Origin: Gammaproteobacteria bacterium
GTDB taxonomy: Bacteria; Pseudomonadota; Gammaproteobacteria; Steroidobacterales; BM003
Assembly (NCBI GenBank): GCA_026193125.1
Contig: JAPHSC010000074.1
Coordinates: forward strand, 1-8,445
Length of the DNA: 8,445 nucleotides
Direction of reading: 5' to 3'
Within the stretch, counting starts at the first letter, position 1, and each line of letters begins with the position of its first letter. The position numbers and the translations under genes are program-made. Positions 1-5,945 of this stretch are shown here, piece by piece. The notes under the pieces are model-generated. The model had not been told where the DNA came from. It saw only the letters and a list, made by a program, of their open reading frames with translations, and searched no databases.

Positions 1-1655
1 AGTTGGTAGGGAGGTGAATTGGACAGCCAGCCTGTGACCAATGCCAGCAATCCGTAACTCGCCACCAGGGCCAGCGGCCGGATAAATCGCCGGCGTATCG
101 GCGATGCGAGTGTCTTCGGCGCTTTTCCATCGGGTGAGTCGGAAATGGAGCGGCCGAATGCATCCAGCAAACGCACGGGATCCTGGTAATCCGACCAGGG
201 TGATTCCCAGGCCAGGGCAATCCGGGTGTTGTCAACGCGTTGACGTAGATGCGGATCGCGCTGGCGCTGGATGCGTTGAGAGGTCCACTGCGACCCCAAC
301 CTGTATCGGCAATCGCCACCCGGGCAGCCGGCGAGGAGCACGCCCGCGGCGAGATCACGACTCAGGGCGTAATCCAGGAATGACGGTGGTACCTGGGCCA
401 TGCACTGCACTTCCAGGATCCCCGTCCCGGTGAGTTTAAAACGCTTTGCGGCGTCGCTGCCCTGGCAGGCCATGACCAGCACCCTGGGGCTGCCGGTAAG
501 ACCTTGTGACACCGTGTGCAGAGTTTCGCGCAGCGCCAGGGCCGACAGGTCTGGCAGATCAATTCCCGGCACCAGGGCGCTGCGTGTGCGAAAAGGTGTG
601 GCGGTCGGGCAGGCGCCGACGCAAATACCGCAGCTAATACACAGCTCCGGATCCACCACGGCCTCCAGTTCGTAAGCCTTTCCGTCGCTGCGCGGCGCCA
701 TGGCCACGGCATCAAAAGGGCAATCGTCCACACAGCGTTCACAGCCGTTGCAATTATCCAGATTCACCACGGCTGGGGCTGCGCGGCGGGCGGGTGGTAA
801 CCAGGGAGCGGCCAGTAGCAGAACCGTAATTCCCCCAAGCAGGCCCCATACGACACCTGGCGAGTACAACTGGACCAGCGGGTAGACCAGCAGGTAATAC
901 CAGTCGATACCCAGGCTCTCCGGCACCTGCGCCAGGTTCGCCGGGCCCTGGCTGTAGGCGGGATAAATGAGTGAAAGGGCCAGCATGCACAGCAGTGTGC
1001 CGACCATCAGTTTGCGGGGCGGGTTGATCGCCGGTCCGCTGATCCGGAACACGTGCAGCCAGATGCCAAACACCAGGATGATCGGCATGCCGATCAGGTG
1101 CAGGAATGCCAGGAGCGTGAAAAAGCGGTCGCTCAAACTGGCCTCGCTGAGGAAATTTCTCGCCATGGAGTCGGTGAAAAATGGTAGCCAATCCAGGAGT
1201 TCAGCCGACGTCAGTGCCACGTACTGCGCCAGGCTGTCCCACACCAGCCAGTAGCCGGTGAATCCCAGCGGTATCAGCAGCCAGATAAGGGGGACGCCGG
1301 TGAACCAACTGAACCAGCGATTGTCGCGGTAGCGGTCAAGGGAGAACTCCTTGAGCATGTGCAGGGCGAGTGTGATGATCGCGGCATCCGAGGCGTAGCG
1401 ATGCAGGCTGCGCATGATACCGCCCAGGTAACGTTGTTCGTGCGTCAGGTACTCCACCGAGAGATAGGCGCCATGCACGCTGGTGTCGAAAAATATCAGC
1501 AGCCAGATGCCGCTGACCAACACGATCCAGAGAAAAAATATGGTCAGTGAACCCAGGTGTCGCAGAGGAATCAGGGGTGGTTCAAAGGCCGGAGCCAGGA
1601 GGCGCCCAAGCGTGTCAATCACACTTCGGCCGATCGTTTGTAGCAAGGTCAACAT
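1..1655 (-). CDS. Cytochrome b / 2x[4Fe-4S] ferredoxin / MvhD-type iron-sulfur fusion protein (C-terminus cut by window)
   Basis: The frame is open from ATG (1655-1653) to the window edge, giving 551 residues without the C-terminus. Residues 34-204 resemble cytochrome b6: four helices with heme-ligand pairs His85/His99 (x13) and His186/His201 (x14), the b6-type spacing. Two further helices (about 216-233 and 255-283) resemble b6f subunit IV, with I-D-W-Y at 250-253 where PEWY is expected. Residues 302-312 and 339-349 each carry CxxCxxCxxxCP, so two [4Fe-4S] clusters are likely. Residues 391-455 match the MvhD/FrhD family (Cys397, Cys418, Cys444, Cys449, the last pair in a GCPGGDC motif), which carries a [2Fe-2S] cluster in hydrogenase/heterodisulfide reductase complexes. 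Another helix lies at about 527-545. Positive charges after helix 6 place the Fe-S part in the cytoplasm. The start lies 10 bp after the SCO stop. The likely role is electron transfer between the quinone pool and a cytoplasmic or oxidase partner; direction and partner are unknown. Confidence 0.85.
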   Translation of the reverse strand, partial: MLTLLQTIGRSVIDTLGRLLAPAFEPPLIPLRHLGSLTIFFLWIVLVSGIWLLIFFDTSVHGAYLSVEYLTHEQRYLGGIMRSLHRYASDAAIITLALHMLKEFSLDRYRDNRWFSWFTGVPLIWLLIPLGFTGYWLVWDSLAQYVALTSAELLDWLPFFTDSMARNFLSEASLSDRFFTLLAFLHLIGMPIILVFGIWLHVFRISGPAINPPRKLMVGTLLCMLALSLIYPAYSQGPANLAQVPESLGIDWYYLLVYPLVQLYSPGVVWGLLGGITVLLLAAPWLPPARRAAPAVVNLDNCNGCERCVDDCPFDAVAMAPRSDGKAYELEAVVDPELCISCGICVGACPTATPFRTRSALVPGIDLPDLSALALRETLHTVSQGLTGSPRVLVMACQGSDAAKRFKLTGTGILEVQCMAQVPPSFLDYALSRDLAAGVLLAGCPGGDCRYRLGSQWTSQRIQRQRDPHLRQRVDNTRIALAWESPWSDYQDPVRLLDAFGRSISDSPDGKAPKTLASPIRRRFIRPLALVASYGLLALVTGWLSNSPPYQ

Positions 1656-1665
1656 ATCCCTGGCC

Positions 1666-2493
1666 TTAATGCGGACGCCGGGAACGGCGAACTTCCCGCA
1701 ACAGATATATGCTCACCGACGCTACGATCATGAAGCCGATGGCAATTTGAAAGAACAATGAGTAATCAAATTTGTAACGCCCCGTGGCTGGATCGTAGAC
1801 CGTACAAAAGAGCTTGATCCTGTCGGTAAGGCCGGCGAGGGTTGCATCGGTGGACGAGGACCGGTTGAAGACCAGGTCCTTGAGGGGTTCCATCAGCCAC
1901 GGCAAGTCGAACGCCTCTCCGTATACCTGGCGATAAACACGACTATCGCGATCTACCACGGTCAATTGAACGATGTGGTCGAAGCCGCGGGGGGAGGGGA
2001 AGTAAATGAATCCCAGGTCCTCAACCAGCGTGGCCACGGATTCGTTGGTGCCGCTGAGGAAGGCCCAGTTGCCTGTGTCTATCGCCTGAGACTTGGCGAA
2101 GGCGGCCATGCTGTCCGGTGTGTCATGCAGAGTGTCAAAGCCGATGGTGACAACGTTGAAACTGTCTTTGCCAAGCACCTCCCTGGCATTGGCCACGGCC
2201 TTGGCCAGGTAGCGCGTGGTTACCGGGCAGGTGTGGTAGCAGGAGGTGAACACCAGGCTGACAAGCAGTGGCTTGCCGGCCAAGTCGGTAAGGTTTACCG
2301 CGTGGCCGTTAGTGTCCACCAGTTGCGCATGGCGCAGTGTGTTGCCGATGGCTGCCTGGGAGTGCTTTAACGCGGCTTCCGCATCATAATTTTGCGCTTG
2401 AGCGCTTTCGACCGATCGCGCGCCGGCAGGCCAGGCAAGCAACACCAGTAGTACGGTGCAGGCGCCAAGGTGGTATGTGGGTAGGCAATGCAT
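1666..2493 (-). CDS. SCO1/SenC family copper chaperone with C-terminal membrane anchor
   Basis: This is a 275-residue thioredoxin-fold protein of the SCO/SenC family, which delivers copper to, or reduces, the CuA site of subunit II. An N-terminal hydrophobic signal (about 10-25) is followed by the copper-binding C-x3-C (Cys85, Cys89 in TSCYHTCP) and the distal ligand His173 (FDHIVQL). A second motif, CTVYDPATGRY (from Cys230), is common in the longer SCO subfamily. A hydrophobic helix at about 245-264 followed by a basic tail suggests C-terminal anchoring with the domain in the periplasm. It follows the oxidase genes and precedes the cytochrome b fusion gene, like senC in norSY-senC clusters (recalled from the literature). 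The ATG at 2493 has only a weak, distant ribosome-binding site, and a strong hairpin ends 15 bp upstream, so expression is probably lower than that of the oxidase subunits. Confidence 0.92.
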   Translation of the reverse strand: MHCLPTYHLGACTVLLVLLAWPAGARSVESAQAQNYDAEAALKHSQAAIGNTLRHAQLVDTNGHAVNLTDLAGKPLLVSLVFTSCYHTCPVTTRYLAKAVANAREVLGKDSFNVVTIGFDTLHDTPDSMAAFAKSQAIDTGNWAFLSGTNESVATLVEDLGFIYFPSPRGFDHIVQLTVVDRDSRVYRQVYGEAFDLPWLMEPLKDLVFNRSSSTDATLAGLTDRIKLFCTVYDPATGRYKFDYSLFFQIAIGFMIVASVSIYLLREVRRSRRPH

Positions 2494-2508
2494 GCTTTAA
2501 GCGCGTCC

Positions 2509-2545
2509 AAAAAAAACCGGGCAGGCGATACCCGCACTGCCCGGT
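2509..2545 (-). terminator. Rho-independent terminator between subunit I and SCO genes
   Basis: Read on the minus strand, CCGGGCAG (2544-2537) pairs with CTGCCCGG (2524-2517). Inside this, GCG pairs with CGC around a five-base loop, leaving one bulged T. A run of eight T follows (2516-2509). The hairpin starts 23 bases after the subunit I stop codon and ends 15 bases before the SCO start. The tract is oriented only for leftward transcription. Since SCO and the cytochrome b gene have no room for their own promoter between it and the start codon, partial read-through is the simplest reading. Confidence 0.85.
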
Positions 2546-2568
2546 GCTAAACGATGTATCCGATACTG

Positions 2569-4281
2569 TTAACTCATAGGCCAGACAGAGGCCAGGTATT
2601 TCCAATTGATCGCGTAGTAAATAACAAATACGGCCAGGAAGAAGAGGGCGAAGATAAAGGTGCCTGGCGCAGCAAAGCCCCACTTGCCTGCCGCCGCATG
2701 ACCGCCGGCAGGCTCCACTATGGGTTCCGCCTTCATCAGGCGGGTCGGCACTGCCCCGTAGATGGATTCGCTCTCCAGACGCTTGCCGAAGAATACCGAT
2801 GACACGGTGACCAGGATAAAGATGCCGCCACCGATTATCGCCGCTACCCCGCTGATACCGGCCAGTCCCATCAAGGTATAGGCGCTGGCCGGGTAGTCAA
2901 AGCCGATGGCCGAATTGGTGAACGCCATGTCCCAGTGTCTGCGCGCCACACCCAGGGTGCCTGCGCCCATCATGACGGTGGAAAAGACCCCCATGCCGAT
3001 ACCAAACAGATACGGTTGCCACTTGGCCAGGCCCGCGAACATCACCTTGCGCCGGAATAACACAGGGATCAGGAAGTAGGTTAGCGCCATGAACGACAGC
3101 GTGGTCCCAATGACCACGGTAGCGTGGAAATGACCGGGTACGTAGATGGTGTTGTGAATGATGATATTGATTTGCTCGGTGCCCATCACCACGCCGGAAA
3201 TGCCACCCAGGAATCCAAAGCCAACCAGCGAGATGAACATTCCGGAGAAGACCGGGTTGCTCCACGGCGCCTTGCGCAGCCATTCGAACAGGCCCTTGGT
3301 GAATCCCTTGGCGCGCTGAGCCACTTCAATGGAGCCCGGGACGGTCAGGCCATGGACCATGCTGGCCAGCACCGCCAGGTACATGGCGTAGCTGGTATTG
3401 AAAATCTTCCACTCCGAGCTGATGCCGGGGTCCACCAGCAGATGATGCGCTGAGGCAAGCTGCAGAAAAGCGATGTAGAGGAAGAACGCGGTGCGGCTGA
3501 CTTTCTCTGAGAGCGGCCGGGCGCCAAATACGATCGCCGCGATGGCATACCAGACGGACACGTGAGCAGCCACGTTGATCTGTTGGGAGGAGTGCCCCAG
3601 GGCCCACCAGACCAGTCGGTACATGACCGGGTCGATATGATTGATCCAGCCCATGGACCACATATAGGTGGGAATCAGGATGATGGCTCCGGAGGCAATG
3701 GTAAACACCGCGATAATGCAGGCGGTGAGCGCTCCGAAAGTAACCAGTGGTATCGAACCTTCGTAGGTTTTCTCTTCCTTGGCAATCACCAGGGTGCCCA
3801 GGAACACGAAACATCCCAGCAAGGCGCCAACTGCGAAAAGGATGAGCCCCAGGTAAAAATTTGGATTTGCAGGCATGGGTACGTAGGAAGTCATCATAAC
3901 CGAGGCATCACCGTTCATGACCGCCAGGTTGTTGACTACGATACCCGTCACCATGAGTACAAAACCCAGCCAGGCGATGCGTGGCGTGGCCAGCCGGCAG
4001 CGAAGCAGAGTGGATGAGCAGAAATACAGCACTGCCATTTCGAAAGAGATAATCCAGAAAATCAGCATATTGACCCCGTGAGAGGTCAGCAGTTGATAAA
4101 ACCTGTCGGCGGGAAGCAAGTGCACGGCCGGCCAACGGGTCAGGGTGACCATCAGTGCCGCCACGCCGCCAATCAGCAGGATGACTACTGCCAGCACGGC
4201 GTTGGCCCGCATCAGATTCTCTGCGGGCTTGTGAAACTGTAGTCCGGATTCCGGGCAGATTCGGAATTGCTCGTTGCTCAT
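2569..4281 (-). CDS. B-family (ba3-like) heme-copper oxidase superfamily subunit I lacking the active-site tyrosine; NorS/sNOR candidate
   Basis: This 570-residue polytopic membrane protein is close to the length of ba3 oxidase subunit I. Ligands are readable: His68 (SHGVNML) and His386 for the low-spin heme, His384 (VPGHFH) for the high-spin heme, and His230, His279 and His280 for CuB. The stretch HHLLVDPGISSEWK closely matches the ba3 family. In ba3 enzymes the CuB histidine of helix VI is followed four residues later by the cross-linked tyrosine (GHPIVY). Here the motif is GHSSQQ, so Gln234 replaces it. The cbb3-type tyrosine, six residues before the His pair in helix VII, is Leu273. An enzyme with all metal ligands but no redox tyrosine is expected of nitric oxide reductases derived from this family, such as sNOR (NorS) of ammonia oxidizers. 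Its ATG overlaps the subunit II stop (ATGA), implying translational coupling. Automated annotation would probably say cbb3/ba3-type cytochrome c oxidase subunit I. The superfamily call is near certain; the NO reductase call is inference. Confidence 0.93.
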   Translation of the reverse strand: MSNEQFRICPESGLQFHKPAENLMRANAVLAVVILLIGGVAALMVTLTRWPAVHLLPADRFYQLLTSHGVNMLIFWIISFEMAVLYFCSSTLLRCRLATPRIAWLGFVLMVTGIVVNNLAVMNGDASVMMTSYVPMPANPNFYLGLILFAVGALLGCFVFLGTLVIAKEEKTYEGSIPLVTFGALTACIIAVFTIASGAIILIPTYMWSMGWINHIDPVMYRLVWWALGHSSQQINVAAHVSVWYAIAAIVFGARPLSEKVSRTAFFLYIAFLQLASAHHLLVDPGISSEWKIFNTSYAMYLAVLASMVHGLTVPGSIEVAQRAKGFTKGLFEWLRKAPWSNPVFSGMFISLVGFGFLGGISGVVMGTEQINIIIHNTIYVPGHFHATVVIGTTLSFMALTYFLIPVLFRRKVMFAGLAKWQPYLFGIGMGVFSTVMMGAGTLGVARRHWDMAFTNSAIGFDYPASAYTLMGLAGISGVAAIIGGGIFILVTVSSVFFGKRLESESIYGAVPTRLMKAEPIVEPAGGHAAAGKWGFAAPGTFIFALFFLAVFVIYYAINWKYLASVWPMS

Positions 4282-4829
4282 GGCCGACCCTCCGTTACGT
4301 AGATTTTGCCGGTCATGGTGTGGTGACCAATGCCGCAGAACTCGTTGCAGATGATGGTCTGGTCTCCCAGAGTGTCGGGGGTAATGGTAAGCACCATTTC
4401 ATAGCCGGGCACGATCTGGGTGTTGATGTTGACGGGCTGCAGCGAGAATCCGTGCTGCCAGTCCATGGATGAAATATGCAGCCGATACGTCTGACCCCGC
4501 TCGAGTTCGAGAAGGGGATACCATTGCCAGAGTCGGCCAAGCAGGTAGACGTCACTGCCCGGCGGTGGGGCCACCACAGGAATTTGCATGGCGGTTTCGG
4601 TACGCACCGTATATTGGTCGATCATGGCCTGGGTCTTGGACATGAATGCCTCGGGCGTAGTGCGGTAAGCCTCGTTGGACAGGTTTTGTTTTCCATAGAC
4701 ATGCCAGAAAGGCATCATGAAAAACATGAACAAGGACCATACCAGTGCGATGGCGATCCATGTCCCTTCAACTCGGTCCAGTGGTTGACTCCACCAGATG
4801 GTACTGGAAGGCGGTTGTATGGCACTCAC
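4278..4829 (-). CDS. Cytochrome c oxidase subunit II with CuA centre (NorY candidate)
   Basis: This 183-residue protein has one N-terminal membrane helix (about 23-42) followed by a periplasmic cupredoxin domain. The CuA set is complete: His126 (MDWQHGFS), then Cys161, Glu163, Cys165, His169 and Met172 in CNEFCGIGHHTM. The aromatic patch WQWY (101-104) precedes the domain. A single helix is typical of ba3-type subunit II, whereas A-family enzymes have two. It should accept electrons from a soluble cytochrome c or cupredoxin and pass them to subunit I. The start is GTG, chosen because AGAGGGGA lies six bases upstream and no other start lies near the N-terminal helix. It overlaps subunit I by four bases and lies 50 bp after the small membrane protein gene. 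An intact CuA argues for a cytochrome c-linked rather than quinol-linked enzyme. Confidence 0.95.
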   Translation of the reverse strand: MSAIQPPSSTIWWSQPLDRVEGTWIAIALVWSLFMFFMMPFWHVYGKQNLSNEAYRTTPEAFMSKTQAMIDQYTVRTETAMQIPVVAPPPGSDVYLLGRLWQWYPLLELERGQTYRLHISSMDWQHGFSLQPVNINTQIVPGYEMVLTITPDTLGDQTIICNEFCGIGHHTMTGKIYVTEGRP

Positions 4830-4835
4830 GGCTAT

Positions 4836-4843
4836 TCCCCTCT
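4836..4843 (-). promoter_or_regulatory. Ribosome binding site of subunit II (supports GTG start)
   Basis: AGAGGGGA on the minus strand lies six bases before GTG 4829-4827. It is the best Shine-Dalgarno match in the leftward operon and decides the non-ATG start. Confidence 0.7.
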
Positions 4844-4879
4844 AGGTTGGCAAGCTCTGTTTGTTAGTACCGGCTGCTG

Positions 4880-5044
4880 TCATCGGGCCAGGGGGATGGT
4901 GACGATTTCCATGATTCCCCAGATGATGTAAAAGACCGTCGGAACGACCACTCCGATGAACAACAACAGGAAGGGGTTATCCAGAACGCGCTGCATCACG
5001 GGAACCCGCGGGTTCTCGGCAGTACTGTTTGTTTCGTGGCTCAT
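4880..5044 (-). CDS. Small single-helix membrane protein, probable accessory oxidase subunit
   Basis: This 54-residue protein has a polar N-terminus (1-24), one hydrophobic helix (about 25-47, NPFLLLFIGVVVPTVFYIIW) and a short tail ending in R. I do not recognise a named family. It is the first gene of the leftward operon, 50 bp before subunit II. Thermus ba3 oxidase has a comparable single-helix subunit IIa, which makes a structural subunit the best guess. The ATG at 5044 was chosen over an in-frame ATG at 5188 for two reasons: AAAGGT stands upstream of it, although spaced rather far, and the longer version would run through the FNR-type operator and have a low-complexity, non-membrane extension. 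Confidence 0.75.
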   Translation of the reverse strand: MSHETNSTAENPRVPVMQRVLDNPFLLLFIGVVVPTVFYIIWGIMEIVTIPLAR

Positions 5045-5099
5045 GGGTATCAATACCTTTCTTGTTGGAATCAAATACGCGGCTGGTACACTGCCGGTA

Positions 5100-5148
5100 G
5101 ATTGCAGGTTACCCGTCGGGTCAATAGATTGGCCTTGATCTAGATCAA
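5100..5148 (-). promoter_or_regulatory. Predicted class II FNR/DNR-dependent promoter of the leftward oxidase operon
   Basis: If the operator at 5135-5148 is centred at -41.5, transcription would start near 5100, about 55 bases before the small-subunit ATG. TAACCT (5111-5106) lies at -11 to -6, a weak -10 match (three of six), as is usual for activator-dependent promoters. There is no convincing -35 box. This is a prediction from spacing only. Confidence 0.5.
5135..5148. promoter_or_regulatory. FNR/ANR/DNR-type operator, perfect palindrome
   Basis: TTGATCTAGATCAA matches the consensus TTGAT-N4-ATCAA at every fixed base and is fully self-complementary. Proteins of the CRP/FNR family that sense oxygen loss (FNR/ANR) or NO (DNR/NNR) bind such sites. 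It lies between the two divergent operons and can serve both. Confidence 0.85.
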
Positions 5149-5183
5149 GCGGTAAATCAGGCAGTTGGTCTAGACTCGCTGAT
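5135..5183 (+). promoter_or_regulatory. Predicted class II FNR/DNR-dependent promoter of the rightward operon
   Basis: With the operator centred at -41.5 in the rightward direction, TAGACT (5171-5176) falls exactly at -12 to -7 and matches TATAAT at four of six bases. The start would be near 5183, leaving an untranslated leader of about 85 bases before the lipoprotein ATG. No clear -35 element is seen. Confidence 0.55.
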
Positions 5184-5256
5184 AACAAGATGACCGGAAA
5201 CCCTGACAGCCCTGGCGTGGCTGGTGCCCTTGCATTGTTGCCAGGTCTGGGGAAAA

Positions 5257-5261
5257 AAGGA
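5257..5261 (+). promoter_or_regulatory. Ribosome binding site fixing the lipoprotein start
   Basis: AAGGA is followed by a six-base spacer and ATG at 5268. The upstream in-frame ATG at 5190 has no comparable site and lies only about seven bases after the predicted transcription start. Confidence 0.65.
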
Positions 5262-5267
5262 CCAGGA

Positions 5268-5933
5268 ATGATCTTGACAATGATAAAAATTACAAAGAGT
5301 TATGCGCTATTATTCGTGCCAGCTATCTTGCTGTTGGCGGCTTGCAGCAAACAAGCCGGACCCGGCCCCGAGATGCATGACACCAAGTATGTGGTGGTTG
5401 GCGAGGACGGTCATCCTCTGACTGTGCCCGCCGACAGCTGGCCCTGTGTACTGGATCAATATACCGGCCTGCTGTGGGAAGTCAGGAGTGAACAGCCCGG
5501 TCTGCATCACAGGGGCAATACCTATAGCTGGTATGACCCCAACGAGGATCATGGTTCGGAGGAGGTTGATTACCGCGGCACCCCGGATGGTGGGCAGTGT
5601 GCCGGTAGCGCCTGTGATACCTGGGAACTGGTGCAAGCCGTGAACGCGGAGGGTTACTGCGGCTATAACGATTGGCGTCTACCCCTGCGTGATGAATTGG
5701 GCTCAATCAGCGACCCTCGCAAGCTTAGAACGCCGCCGACCATTAATACGCAGTATTTCCCGGACGTCCAGCAGGACGAGTACTGGTCGGGTAACGATTA
5801 CCACTTTCAGTACAATTCGGCCTGGGCCTGGAGCTTTCAGTACGGTCAGGATCGTGTCGATTGGAAAAAAACGCCAAAGTTTGTACGCCTGGTGCGGGGC
5901 GAGGCCCAGGGCGTAGTGCGGATAAAGGACTGA
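5268..5933 (+). CDS. DUF1566 (Lcl C-terminal)-type outer-membrane lipoprotein
   Basis: This 221-residue protein begins with a lipoprotein signal: a basic N-terminus, a hydrophobic core (about 12-23) and the lipobox LLAAC with Cys26. Ser27 after the cysteine suggests sorting to the outer membrane. The rest matches the DUF1566 / Lcl C-terminal pattern: DQYTGLLWE near 63-71, a TWELVQAVNAEGYCGYNDWRLP-like block near 118-139, a PTINTQYFP stretch, an EYWSG motif and a terminal FVRLVRG. Cys60, Cys111, Cys116 and Cys131 could form disulfides in the periplasm. The molecular function of this domain is not known to me. The gene is first in the rightward operon, directly behind the FNR-type promoter and 12 bp before the CtaA-like gene, so it is likely co-expressed with heme A synthesis. 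The start at 5268 was chosen over 5190 because it has a good ribosome-binding site and gives a normal signal-peptide length. Confidence 0.85.
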   Translation: MILTMIKITKSYALLFVPAILLLAACSKQAGPGPEMHDTKYVVVGEDGHPLTVPADSWPCVLDQYTGLLWEVRSEQPGLHHRGNTYSWYDPNEDHGSEEVDYRGTPDGGQCAGSACDTWELVQAVNAEGYCGYNDWRLPLRDELGSISDPRKLRTPPTINTQYFPDVQQDEYWSGNDYHFQYNSAWAWSFQYGQDRVDWKKTPKFVRLVRGEAQGVVRIKD

Positions 5934-5945
5934 GCGGGATCCGCC

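Noticed and set aside
104..1254. Several short open frames on both strands at 104-1254
   Set aside because: They lie in other frames of the long minus-strand cytochrome b/ferredoxin fusion, and their translations are low-complexity and Arg-rich without known motifs.
2897..4135. Overlapping open frames within subunit I on both strands
   Set aside because: These are shadows of the 570-residue subunit I frame, which alone carries the family motifs.
2569..4281. Plain annotation as a cbb3-type oxygen reductase subunit I
   Set aside because: The sequence aligns with B-family ba3 enzymes rather than cbb3, the partner is a CuA subunit II rather than CcoO/CcoP cytochromes, and the catalytic tyrosine is absent at both known positions.
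5045..5188. N-terminal extension of the small membrane protein to an ATG at 5188
   Set aside because: It would code through the FNR-type palindrome and the predicted promoter, adds 48 residues without membrane or domain character, and a better placed ATG exists at 5044.
5190..5267. Longer start for the lipoprotein at ATG 5190
   Set aside because: It would place 26 extra residues ahead of a normal lipoprotein signal, has no ribosome-binding site, and starts almost at the predicted transcription start.
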